This document shows, piece after piece, positions 1-5,859 of a stretch of 5,859 bases of DNA; position 1 is the stretch's first letter; every line of letters starts with the position of its first letter. The stretch is from positions 1-5,859 of the forward strand of contig JAJXTL010000167.1 of the NCBI GenBank assembly GCA_021783855.1, in the 5' to 3' direction. The notes beneath the pieces are model-generated. The model did no database searches. It saw nothing but the letters and a program-made list of their open reading frames with translations, and was not told the DNA's origin. This DNA is from Pseudomonadota bacterium (GTDB lineage Bacteria > Pseudomonadota > Gammaproteobacteria > Burkholderiales > Gallionellaceae). The position numbers were made by a program, and so were the translations under genes.

Positions 1-631
1 TATCGGGATTGGTGGTGTACAGATATACCTTGCCGCTGCCGCCGGTGGCTAAAATGGTGTGTTGTGCGGCGATGGTGACGACTTTATCTGTTTTTGTGTC
101 AAGCGCGTAGGCGCCATAGCAACGGTTGTCCGGCAGCCCGATTTTCTTGCCGGTGATCAAATCCACCGACATATATGCTTCCAGCACGGTGATGTTGGGA
201 TGCGCCAGCACCTTGGCGGACAGCGTTTCCTGAACTGCAAGACCGGTGGCGTCGGCGGCATGAATGATGCGTCGCCGGTCGTGCCCGCCCTCACGCGTCA
301 GGTGGTAGCCGGTGTCGCTGCCGATGTCTCGGGTGAAGGGTACGCCTTGGGAAATCAGCCAGTCTATGGCCTGTTTGCCGTGTTCGACAATAAAGCGGGT
401 GGCGCTTTCATCGCATAGTCCGGCGCCGGCAATCAGGGTGTCATGAATATGTGCTTCAGGCGTATCGTCGCCGGACAATACGGCAGCAATGCCGCCTTGT
501 GCCCAGCTGCTTGCGCCATCCAGCAGGGCTTTTTTGGTGATCAGACCGATCTTTTGATGCTCACTCAGTTTGAGTGCCAGGGTCAGACCCGCCAGGCCGC
601 TGCCGATAATCAAGGTGTCAAATTGCAGCAA
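1..631 (-). CDS. nadB: L-aspartate oxidase, N-terminal part (3' end outside window)
   Basis: Catalyses FAD-dependent oxidation of L-aspartate to iminoaspartate, the first step of de novo NAD synthesis in the cytoplasm, feeding quinolinate synthase NadA. Reading the minus strand from 631 gives 210 codons open to the window edge, against about 530-540 for the whole family. Visible motifs are the FAD dinucleotide-binding GSGLAGL (about residues 10-16), the family signature SSWAQGGIAAV (about 41-51), DTLIAGAG (about 64-71), the active-site segment TREGGH followed by RRRIIHAADATG (about 112-130), and ATGGSGKVYLYTTNPD at the break. These match E. coli NadB nearly in register. No ATG lies in frame near the front. 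The TTG at 631 is chosen because GGGAA sits 5 bases upstream of it. The gene is divergent from rpoE, as in E. coli and Pseudomonas. Identity is certain; the exact start is likely. Confidence 0.95.
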   Translation of the reverse strand, partial: MLQFDTLIIGSGLAGLTLALKLSEHQKIGLITKKALLDGASSWAQGGIAAVLSGDDTPEAHIHDTLIAGAGLCDESATRFIVEHGKQAIDWLISQGVPFTRDIGSDTGYHLTREGGHDRRRIIHAADATGLAVQETLSAKVLAHPNITVLEAYMSVDLITGKKIGLPDNRCYGAYALDTKTDKVVTIAAQHTILATGGSGKVYLYTTNPD

Positions 632-636
632 TTGAA

Positions 637-641
637 TTCCC
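637..641 (-). promoter_or_regulatory. Ribosome binding site deciding the nadB TTG start
   Basis: On the minus strand GGGAA lies 5 bases before TTG at 631. No ATG or GTG in this frame lies between the putative promoter and the FAD-binding motif, so this site supports TTG initiation. Confidence 0.5.
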
Positions 642-665
642 GATACGCTTGTTGATATTGAGCGA

Positions 666-674
666 ACTATAACA
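666..674 (-). promoter_or_regulatory. Candidate extended -10 promoter for nadB
   Basis: The minus strand reads TGT then TATAGT, an extended -10 (TGn-TATAAT) with one mismatch in the hexamer. No good -35 is visible 16-18 bases upstream, which is tolerable for extended -10 promoters. Transcription would start near 659 and leave a leader of about 28 bases before the TTG at 631. An 8-base palindrome, AACATGTT (671-678), overlaps it and could be an operator or chance. Confidence 0.4.
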
Positions 675-738
675 TGTTGTGCAAGGTGTGCCGTCAGTGA
701 CAAGCTTCAGTATCCTGAGTCAAAAAAGTTCATGTACG

Positions 739-767
739 CTGACGAGGGGGCGGCTAGCGGTTATACT
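739..767 (+). promoter_or_regulatory. Candidate sigma-70-type promoter for the rpoE operon
   Basis: A -35-like CTGACG (739-744) is separated by exactly 17 bases from a -10-like TATACT (762-767). Start would fall near 774, giving a leader of about 40 bases before the rpoE ATG. Four of six -35 bases and five of six -10 bases match the consensus. I do not see a convincing sigma-E promoter (GAACTT...TCTGA type) on this strand in the gap. Confidence 0.5.
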
Positions 768-812
768 GCGCGTTGCGGCTAATTTTATGCAATCACGTGG
801 AATATTTATAGG

Positions 813-1412
813 ATGGGCGATCGGGAAGTTGATCAACAGTTGGTAGAGCGCGTGCAACGCGGGGATAAGCATGCCTTCGATCTGCTGGTTGCGAAATACC
901 AGCGGAAACTGGGGCGGCTAATTTCGCGCTTTGTACGCAATACCGGCGAGGCGGAAGATGTGACGCAGGAAGCATTTATCAAGGCATATCGCGCCCTGCC
1001 GGGATTTCGCGGCGACAGTGCGTTTTACACCTGGCTTTATCGTATCGGCATCAATACCGCCAAGAATTACCTGCTGGCCAACAAGCGGCTGCCGCCCTCC
1101 AGCACGCCTTTTGATGCGGAAGAATCGGAGTCGTTTGAAGATGCCGGACTTTTACATGAAGTTAGTACGCCGGAAAATGAACTCATGAGCAAACAGGTTG
1201 TCAATACGGTGCAATCGGCCTTGCAGTTGTTGCCGGAAGATTTGCGCAGTGCTTTGACGCTACGTGAAATCGAAGGTTTGAGTTATGAAGAAATTGCCAG
1301 TGTGATGAACTGCCCTGTCGGCACTGTGCGATCGAGAATTTTCAGGGCGCGCGAAGCGGTCGCAGAGAAACTGCGACCGTTGTTGGAAACCAGCAAAGGT
1401 AATAGGTGGTAA
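813..1412 (+). CDS. rpoE: RNA polymerase sigma-E factor (ECF family; RpoE/AlgU)
   Basis: Directs RNA polymerase to envelope-stress promoters; held inactive at the inner membrane by RseA. The 199-residue product matches E. coli RpoE (191 residues) throughout. The region 2 block spans about residues 20-92, with EAEDVTQEAFIKAYRAL then FRGDSAFYTWLYRI and NTAKNYL. A linker containing PPSS and ENELMS follows. Region 4 holds SLPEDLR-type sequence (LLPEDLRSALTLREIEG) and the helix-turn-helix LSYEEIASVMNCPVGTVRSR (about 156-175). ATG 813 is preferred because the family begins at this point and an in-frame TAA lies at 780-782. The Shine-Dalgarno is weak (GTGGA at 797-801, or AGG adjoining the ATG), suggesting modest translation. 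Its stop lies 2 bases before the rseA ATG, so the two are probably translationally coupled. The C-terminal tail ETSKGNRW is slightly longer than in E. coli. Confidence 0.97.
   Translation: MGDREVDQQLVERVQRGDKHAFDLLVAKYQRKLGRLISRFVRNTGEAEDVTQEAFIKAYRALPGFRGDSAFYTWLYRIGINTAKNYLLANKRLPPSSTPFDAEESESFEDAGLLHEVSTPENELMSKQVVNTVQSALQLLPEDLRSALTLREIEGLSYEEIASVMNCPVGTVRSRIFRAREAVAEKLRPLLETSKGNRW
1404..1409 (+). promoter_or_regulatory. Ribosome binding site deciding the rseA start
   Basis: AGGTGG, inside the last codons of rpoE, ends 5 bases before the ATG at 1415. An in-frame GTG at 1406 lies within this site, so initiation there is unlikely. The family N-terminus (MK-x-x-ISALMDGEL) also begins at 1415. 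Confidence 0.6.
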
Positions 1413-1414
1413 TC

Positions 1415-1915
1415 ATGAAACATGAAATTTCAGCACTGATGGATGGCGAGCTGTTTGAAGACGAGGCGGATGTTCTCTACGACCAGATTAAACGCAGTCC
1501 TGATGCCCATGACGACTGGGCCATTTATCACATGATAGGGGACGTATTGCGTCAGCCTGAATCGATACATCGCGATATCGGTGCGCGCGTTCATGAACGC
1601 CTGCTGAACGAAGCAACTGTGCTGGCTCCCCGCAGTCATGCGTTGAAACAAAAGGCCAGGGTGTTTGCGCTGTCGGCGGCAGCTTCCCTGCTGGCTGTCA
1701 GTGTGGTTGCCTGGATGTCTTTGCAGATCAGCCCGGAAGCCGCGCCTCAACTGGCGATGCAGCAATCCAATATCCGCCCGGTCAATTTGCAGATTCAGCC
1801 GAAATCAAGCGATTATCTGATGGCGCATCAGGAATTTTCGCCCAGTAACGACATCAATGGCGGAGCATCCTACATCCGTACCGTAACCTACAGCCCTGAG
1901 GAAAAGTCTCAATGA
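1415..1915 (+). CDS. rseA: Sigma-E anti-sigma factor RseA (MucA-like)
   Basis: Inner-membrane anti-sigma factor: the cytoplasmic N-terminus binds sigma-E and the periplasmic C-terminus binds RseB. In the family, stepwise cleavage by DegS-type and RseP proteases frees the sigma factor. The 166-residue product starts with the RseA hallmark ISALMDGEL (about 5-13), followed by DDWAIYHMIGDVLR (about 33-46). A single membrane segment rich in Ala, Leu, Ser and Val lies at about 83-104, after the basic stretch HALKQKAR, which predicts a cytoplasmic N-terminus. The periplasmic tail includes DYLMAHQEFSPS (about 133-144). It is shorter than E. coli RseA (216 residues), with most of the difference in the periplasmic part. 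It begins 2 bases after rpoE and its TGA overlaps the rseB ATG by 4 bases, so the operon is coupled. Identity is strong; the protease cut sites cannot be placed from sequence alone. Confidence 0.93.
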   Translation: MKHEISALMDGELFEDEADVLYDQIKRSPDAHDDWAIYHMIGDVLRQPESIHRDIGARVHERLLNEATVLAPRSHALKQKARVFALSAAASLLAVSVVAWMSLQISPEAAPQLAMQQSNIRPVNLQIQPKSSDYLMAHQEFSPSNDINGGASYIRTVTYSPEEKSQ

Positions 1916-2874
1916 AGGCATGGGCAGGAATCTGTGGTTTGCTGTTGACGGTGAACGTGTGCGCGATCGAGTCGCAGTCCAAACTTGACTGGCTTAAAAC
2001 AGTTGCATTTGCCGGTCACCAGACCGATTACAGTGGTGTTTTCGTCTATCAGTACGGCAGTCATGTCGAGACTTCCAGGATCGCTCATGTCGTTGAAGCC
2101 GACGGCGAATATGAAAAACTGGAAAGCCTGGACGGCCCGAAACGTGAAATCATTCGACATCACGGACAAGTCTGGTGTTACAGCCAGCATAAAATGATGC
2201 AAGTGGAGAGTCAGCAGGGCAAAGGCCAGTTCCCCCTGATGCTGCCTGATCAATTGTCCGCACTGAGTGCCAATTATCAGGTTAAGGAGCTGGGTCAGGA
2301 CAGGGTGGCCGGGTATAACACTCAGGTTATTTTGTTTCAGCCCAGGGATAACTTGCGCTACACGCACAAAATATGGGTGGACACCAATACCGGCCTGCTG
2401 CTCAAATCCGCCGTGCTCAATGATAAACAACAGGTTGTTGAACAGTATGCGTTTACCGAATTGAAAGTGGGCAGCGAAGTTGACCACGCCTGGATTTCTT
2501 CCAGCGCAACAAAAAATCTGCTCGGGATTGGCCAGGAAAGGCTGCCCCTGAACAAGGCAGCCATGTCTGTGAACAGCGGTTGGGTAGTGGATGCCATGCC
2601 GAGCGGCTTCAAGAAAACGATGGAGTTGTTGCGCCCCATGCATGGCAAGCATGCACCCGTCACGCAACTGGTGTTTTCCGACGGTTTGAGTGCCATATCC
2701 GTATTCGTCGAGCTTGCCGACAAGGATGAGGACGATAACGAAGGCTTGTCCAGTCGGGGGGCCGTCAACCTGTATCACAAGGTGGTGGACAATCATCTGT
2801 ATAACGTAGTCGGCGAGGTTCCGCCGACTACGGTGATGCAGGTTCTTGATTCGATCAGATACAACGGGAAATAA
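1912..2874 (+). CDS. rseB: Periplasmic sigma-E regulator RseB (MucB-like)
   Basis: Periplasmic protein that in the family binds the RseA periplasmic region, blocks its proteolysis, and senses lipopolysaccharide or mislocalised lipoproteins. The 320-residue product is close to E. coli RseB (318). A signal peptide is visible: a short hydrophobic core at about 4-16, with likely signal peptidase I cleavage after VCA (residue 18). No proper lipobox surrounds Cys17, so it is probably soluble. The mature part has a large LolA-like domain (about 20-210), containing YSGVFVYQYG, EKLESLDGPKREIIR, VWCYSQ and THKIWVDTNTGLLLKS, and a smaller C-terminal domain (about 225-320), containing GWVVDAMPSGF, TQLVFSDGLSAISVFVE and NLYHKV. 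An acidic patch, DKDEDDNEG (about 270-278), lies in the small domain. GAGGA at 1898-1902 serves as ribosome binding site, and the ATG overlaps the rseA stop. Confidence 0.95.
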   Translation: MKAWAGICGLLLTVNVCAIESQSKLDWLKTVAFAGHQTDYSGVFVYQYGSHVETSRIAHVVEADGEYEKLESLDGPKREIIRHHGQVWCYSQHKMMQVESQQGKGQFPLMLPDQLSALSANYQVKELGQDRVAGYNTQVILFQPRDNLRYTHKIWVDTNTGLLLKSAVLNDKQQVVEQYAFTELKVGSEVDHAWISSSATKNLLGIGQERLPLNKAAMSVNSGWVVDAMPSGFKKTMELLRPMHGKHAPVTQLVFSDGLSAISVFVELADKDEDDNEGLSSRGAVNLYHKVVDNHLYNVVGEVPPTTVMQVLDSIRYNGK

Positions 2875-2913
2875 CAACTTTATCGTAATTTCACCATAGA
2901 GTCGGGAGGAATC

Positions 2914-3345
2914 ATGCTGGAAACACGCGCTGTGGTGGTGCAGACGGATAAATTAACCGCGCAGGTGGTGGCAAGTCAGGGCAATGGCTGCTCGGCGTGC
3001 GATGGCAAGGGTTGCGGGTCGGGCAAACTGACCCAGCTGTTTTGTAGCAGTCCGCGCCAGTTCAAGGTAAATAACCGCATTCATGCCGGGGTGGGCGACG
3101 AGGTAATCGTCTCCGTGCCCGATGGCGCCGTATTGCGTGGCATCGGCCTGGTTTACCTGTTGCCCATGGTATTGCTGTTCGTGGGCGCGGCATTGGCGAA
3201 CGGATGGGCGACGGATGCCGCACAGCGCGACGGCTATGCGGCAATCGGTGCATTGTCGGGACTGGTCGCAGGGTTTCTCCTTGCAAAAGCACTCTCAGGC
3301 AGGCTGCGTCAACCCCCCTACATTGCGCGACTGGTGCGTGAGTAG
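2914..3345 (+). CDS. rseC: RseC/MucC-family inner-membrane protein
   Basis: Fourth gene of the sigma-E operon. In E. coli RseC is a mild positive modulator of sigma-E, and RseC homologues are also linked to the Rsx/Rnf system that reduces SoxR; the mechanism is not settled. The 143-residue product (E. coli 159) has a cytoplasmic-looking N-terminal part with the cysteine cluster CSACDGKGC (Cys 26, 29, 34) plus Cys 44. It is followed by an all-beta-like stretch ending in GDEVIVSVPDGAVL and two membrane segments, about 76-96 (VYLLPMVLLFVGAAL) and about 108-126 (AIGALSGLVAGFLLAKAL). The CxxC-x4-C spacing matches the family and suggests metal or iron-sulfur binding, which is inference. A strong GGAGG at 2905-2909 precedes the ATG by 4 bases. 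The gap to rseB is 39 bases, with no clear internal promoter. Confidence 0.92.
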   Translation: MLETRAVVVQTDKLTAQVVASQGNGCSACDGKGCGSGKLTQLFCSSPRQFKVNNRIHAGVGDEVIVSVPDGAVLRGIGLVYLLPMVLLFVGAALANGWATDAAQRDGYAAIGALSGLVAGFLLAKALSGRLRQPPYIARLVRE

Positions 3346-3405
3346 GGGCGCGATTTATCGCAACCGGCGATTTGTTTACTATTTTTTTACTATGAGGAGG
3401 CTTGC

Positions 3406-4785
3406 ATGCTAAAAAAGTTTATTAACATCATCGTGTTGACAGCGTTTTTTATTCCCGCTGGCTATGCTGCCGGTTTGCCGGACTTTACCGCGCTGGTGGA
3501 AAAACAAGGGCCCGCAGTGGTCAATATCAGTACGACACAACACATCGTCGAACAGGGATTTCCCAATCTTCCGGAAGGCGATCCGTTCTTCGAATTCTTC
3601 AAGCGTTTTTCTCCTCAAATGCCACGCGATCAGGAATCGCAATCACTGGGTTCAGGTTTTATCCTGAGTTCGGATGGCTACATCATGACCAATGCCCATG
3701 TGATTGACCATGCCGATAAAATCACCGTGCGTCTGACGGATAAGCGCGAATTCAAGGCAAAAGTGATAGGCGCTGACAAACGGACTGATGTGGCCTTGCT
3801 CAAGATTGATGCTGCCAATTTGCCGAAGGTGACCGTGGGCGATCCGGACAAACTCAAAGTGGGCGAATGGGTCGTTGCAATCGGCTCTCCGTTCGGCTTT
3901 GACAGTAGCGTCACCGCCGGCATCGTCAGTGCAAAAGGCCGCTCTTTGCCGCAGGATAATTTTGTACCGTTCATTCAGACCGATGTGGCGATCAATCCCG
4001 GCAATTCCGGCGGACCGCTGTTCAACATGAACGGTGAAGTGGTTGGCATCAACTCGCAAATCTACACCCGTTCGGGCGGCTCGATGGGGTTGTCGTTTGC
4101 CATACCGATCGATGTTGCAAGCCAGGTGGTGGAACAATTGCGCACCAAGGGCAGCGTGACACGCGGACGCATCGGCGTCACGATACAGGAAGTGACCAGC
4201 GAACTGGCCGAATCGTTCGGTTTGAGCAAGCCCAATGGCGCGCTGGTCAGTAGCGTCGAGAAGGGGGAGCCGGCCGACAAGGCGGGCATAGAAACCAGCG
4301 ATGTGATACTCAAGTTCGACGGCAAACCGGTGACTAATTCCAACGATCTGCCACGTCTTGTGGCCGCTGCCCGACCCGGCAGCAAGGTTGTGGTGGATTT
4401 GTGGCACAAGGGTGCCGCCAAACAGGTAACAGTCATCGTGGCAAAAATGCCGGAAGATGGAAAACTTGCAGCAACCATGAAGGGGAGTGCGAATGATGCG
4501 GGCAAACTGATTTCGCGGCTGGGTATGCGCTTTAGCGAATTGAGCGGTGAACAATTGGCGGAGCTGCAAATCAGCAGCGGTTTGCTGGTGGATGAGGTAA
4601 AAGGGCAGGCAGCACGTGCAGCCGGTTTGCAGCGCGGCGATGTGCTGTTGGCGATCGGCAATATTTCACTTCATTCGTTGAGTCAACTGGAAGGCATCAT
4701 CAAACAGGTTCCCAAGGGACGCAATGTCGCGTTGCTGGTGCGCCGGGATGAAGTTGTCTCCTATGTGGCGATCAAGCTTGATTGA
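3406..4785 (+). CDS. degP: Periplasmic serine endoprotease/chaperone, DegP/HtrA family (MucD type)
   Basis: Degrades or refolds damaged periplasmic proteins; in Pseudomonas the equivalent MucD dampens the AlgU response. The 459-residue product starts with a signal peptide (hydrophobic core about 6-18, likely cleavage after GYA at 21). The trypsin-like domain carries the full catalytic triad: His98 in TNAHVID, Asp128 in KRTDVALLKID and Ser201 in NPGNSGGPL. It also has the LGSGFILSSDGYIMTN strand and the SFAIPID segment. PDZ1 lies at about 256-345 (GRIGVTIQEV, GALVSSVEKGEPADKAGI) and PDZ2 at about 370-456 (GLLVDEVKGQAARAAGLQRGDVLLAIGN). I see no cysteine, so the disulfide loop of E. coli DegP is absent, as in MucD/DegQ-like members. 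GAGGAGG (3394-3400) lies 5 bases before the ATG, a very strong site. The 60-base gap after rseC is A/T-rich and shows no clear promoter, so it is probably co-transcribed with rpoE-rseABC. The choice between the names degP, degQ and mucD rests on context. Confidence 0.95.
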   Translation: MLKKFINIIVLTAFFIPAGYAAGLPDFTALVEKQGPAVVNISTTQHIVEQGFPNLPEGDPFFEFFKRFSPQMPRDQESQSLGSGFILSSDGYIMTNAHVIDHADKITVRLTDKREFKAKVIGADKRTDVALLKIDAANLPKVTVGDPDKLKVGEWVVAIGSPFGFDSSVTAGIVSAKGRSLPQDNFVPFIQTDVAINPGNSGGPLFNMNGEVVGINSQIYTRSGGSMGLSFAIPIDVASQVVEQLRTKGSVTRGRIGVTIQEVTSELAESFGLSKPNGALVSSVEKGEPADKAGIETSDVILKFDGKPVTNSNDLPRLVAAARPGSKVVVDLWHKGAAKQVTVIVAKMPEDGKLAATMKGSANDAGKLISRLGMRFSELSGEQLAELQISSGLLVDEVKGQAARAAGLQRGDVLLAIGNISLHSLSQLEGIIKQVPKGRNVALLVRRDEVVSYVAIKLD

Positions 4786-4790
4786 TTGCA

Positions 4791-4912
4791 GGGGCAATTC
4801 ATGATAACCGTTGGCTGTCGTTGTTTGCGAGTTGGGCTAGAAACGGCCCATCCCTGCGAACCCTATCTGAGCCTGGTCAGATCAGAGGGGTAGTGGTTTT
4901 ATCAATTGCCCC
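4791..4912. repeat. 122-base element with complementary ends; candidate structured RNA or miniature inverted-repeat element
   Basis: GGGGCAATT (4791-4799) is perfectly complementary to AATTGCCCC (4904-4912). After a 3-base bulge the pairing continues with GATAA (4803-4807) to TTATC (4899-4903), then CC (4808-4809) to GG (4895-4896), then four weaker pairs including G-U (4810-4813 with 4891-4894). Inside the arms are TGGGC/GCCCA (4833-4837 with 4846-4850) and ATCTGA/TCAGAT (4865-4870 with 4877-4882). The layout resembles a three-way junction, or terminal inverted repeats around a small core. No flanking target duplication is visible. Pairing is read by eye; strand and function are unknown. Confidence 0.4.
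4861..4900 (+). terminator. Weak candidate terminator after degP
   Basis: CCCT plus ATCTGA (4861-4870) pairs with TCAGAT (4877-4882) and AGGG (4886-4889), leaving a 6-base loop and a 3-base bulge. TTTT follows at 4897-4900, but seven bases separate it from the stem. It is the best hairpin-plus-T signal downstream of the sigma-E operon, although not canonical. The same T-run can instead pair in the outer stem of the 4791-4912 element. Confidence 0.25.
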
Positions 4913-4978
4913 CGCGCTATTTTGAACAGCTCGAACGGGGTTTTGACGATCACTCCTGCATATAACGCCTAAATCGGC

Positions 4979-4984
4979 TAGAAT
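4979..4984 (+). promoter_or_regulatory. Possible -10 box for lepA
   Basis: TAGAAT matches the sigma-70 -10 at five of six positions. The best -35 at 17-base spacing, CTGCAT (4956-4961), is poor. If used, transcription would begin near 4991 and the lepA leader would be about 120 bases long, carrying both hairpins at 5022-5076. Confidence 0.3.
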
Positions 4985-5021
4985 TCGCGCTTTGCGAAAA
5001 CACCGAATATCTTTTTCCAGA

Positions 5022-5045
5022 TTCTCTCCCGCATGCGGGAGAGAA
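5022..5045. repeat. 24-base perfect palindrome
   Basis: TTCTCTCCCGCA is followed directly by its reverse complement TGCGGGAGAGAA, centred on 5033/5034. As RNA it would form about a 10-base stem with a CAUG loop. The CTCTCCC...GGGAGAG core resembles the pyrimidine/purine palindromic repeats common between genes in many proteobacteria. No T-run follows, so it is not a typical terminator. Confidence 0.75.
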
Positions 5046-5055
5046 GTCGATTGCT

Positions 5056-5088
5056 CCTTCTCCCTCCGTGAGAAGGCTGGGATGAGGG
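5056..5088. repeat. Second hairpin with GCTGGGATGAGGG tail, repeat-like
   Basis: CCTTCTC (5056-5062) pairs with GAGAAGG (5070-5076) around a 7-base loop, followed by CTGGGATGAGGG (5077-5088). This looks like a degenerate copy of the widespread intergenic repeat of form CCTCTCCC...GGGAGAGG-GCTGGGGTGAGGG. Together with the palindrome 10 bases upstream it would make a two-hairpin unit. Assignment to that repeat type is from memory of its general form, not from a search. Confidence 0.5.
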
Positions 5089-5110
5089 AAGCGGTTTCTA
5101 TTGGAATTTC

Positions 5111-5854
<744 letters not shown>

Positions 5855-5859
5855 TTATA

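Larger units (their letters stand above)
4786..5110. other. Gene-free degP-lepA intergenic region rich in secondary structure
   Basis: No convincing gene lies in these 325 bases. From left to right they hold a 122-base element with complementary ends (4791-4912), containing two inner hairpins. Next is a short spacer with TTGACG and TATAAC boxes too closely spaced (12 bases) to form a promoter, then a TAGAAT -10-like box (4979-4984). A 24-base perfect palindrome (5022-5045) and a second hairpin (5056-5076) running into a purine-rich stretch complete it. The weak lepA ribosome site GGA (5103-5105) closes the region. Confidence 0.7.

Noticed and set aside
59..655. Two plus-strand open frames of 119 and 70 codons at the window start
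   Set aside because: Both are antisense to nadB, whose motifs are unmistakable on the minus strand.
697..724. GTGACA...TCAAA on the plus strand as a sigma-E promoter of rpoE
   Set aside because: TCAAA fits a sigma-E -10, but the upstream sequence does not match GGAACTT.
707..731. Sigma-E-like GAACTT with ACTGA on the minus strand, facing nadB
   Set aside because: Spacing is 14 bases rather than about 16, the -10 match is imperfect, and sigma-E control of nadB is not expected.
1909..2877. 322-codon open frame on the minus strand opposite rseB
   Set aside because: It mirrors rseB almost end to end. rseB has clear family motifs, a signal peptide and an operon overlap, while the antisense product has no recognisable domain. 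This is a codon-bias shadow.
3375..3393. Direct repeat of TTTACTAT with a 7-T run before degP, considered as promoter or terminator
   Set aside because: No acceptable -35 lies upstream and no stable stem directly precedes the T-run. It is more simply an A/T-rich leader that favours translation of degP.
3652..4569. 305-codon open frame on the minus strand opposite degP
   Set aside because: It lies wholly within the protease gene, whose catalytic triad and PDZ domains are intact, and the translated product is rich in His, Arg and Gln, as is typical for antisense frames.
4801..4893. 30-codon plus-strand frame (begins MITVGCRC) right after degP with AGGGG upstream
   Set aside because: It is short, has no family resemblance I recognise, and overlaps the base-paired element, whose sequence constraints explain it better. 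I also tested it as a remnant of a small glutaredoxin-like gene and saw no CxxC motif.
4943..4966. TTGACG followed by TATAAC upstream of lepA as a sigma-70 promoter
   Set aside because: The spacer is only 12 bases, too short for a functional -35/-10 pair.

Overview
The window is a compact chromosomal block with the order nadB (minus strand, cut by the window start), then on the plus strand rpoE, rseA, rseB, rseC, a DegP/MucD-type protease, and lepA (cut or interrupted at the window end). Base composition is close to balanced, a little over half G+C by eye. The protein sequences look like a betaproteobacterium, perhaps of the Nitrosomonadales/Gallionellaceae type. This placement is inferred from the RpoE, RseA and RseB sequences and from gene order, not from a search. 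Nothing in positions 1-4785 looks horizontally acquired.

Layout: positions 1-631 hold the N-terminal 210 codons of L-aspartate oxidase on the minus strand, starting at TTG. Positions 632-812 are a divergent promoter region, with an extended -10 facing nadB and a sigma-70-like -35/-10 pair facing rpoE. Positions 813-4785 are a tightly packed envelope-stress operon: sigma-E, its membrane anti-sigma factor RseA, the periplasmic regulator RseB (4-base overlap with rseA), the Cys-containing membrane protein RseC, and a periplasmic HtrA-family protease with two PDZ domains. Positions 4786-5110 contain no convincing gene but are rich in secondary structure. Positions 5111-5854 encode the GTPase domain and the start of domain II of LepA (EF4), after which the frame meets a TAG five bases before the window ends.

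How the genes work together: RseA spans the inner membrane and holds sigma-E. RseB binds the periplasmic part of RseA and delays its proteolysis. Misfolded outer-membrane proteins trigger RseA cleavage and release sigma-E, and the DegP-type protease clears misfolded periplasmic proteins. Having the protease directly behind rseC resembles the Pseudomonas algU-mucABCD layout, while the lepA and nadB flanks are shared with both the E. coli and Pseudomonas arrangements.

I found no sign of a new biological system. The points most worth a second look are the structured 325-base gap between degP and lepA (a 122-base element with complementary ends, followed by a 24-base perfect palindrome and a second hairpin) and the early stop in lepA.
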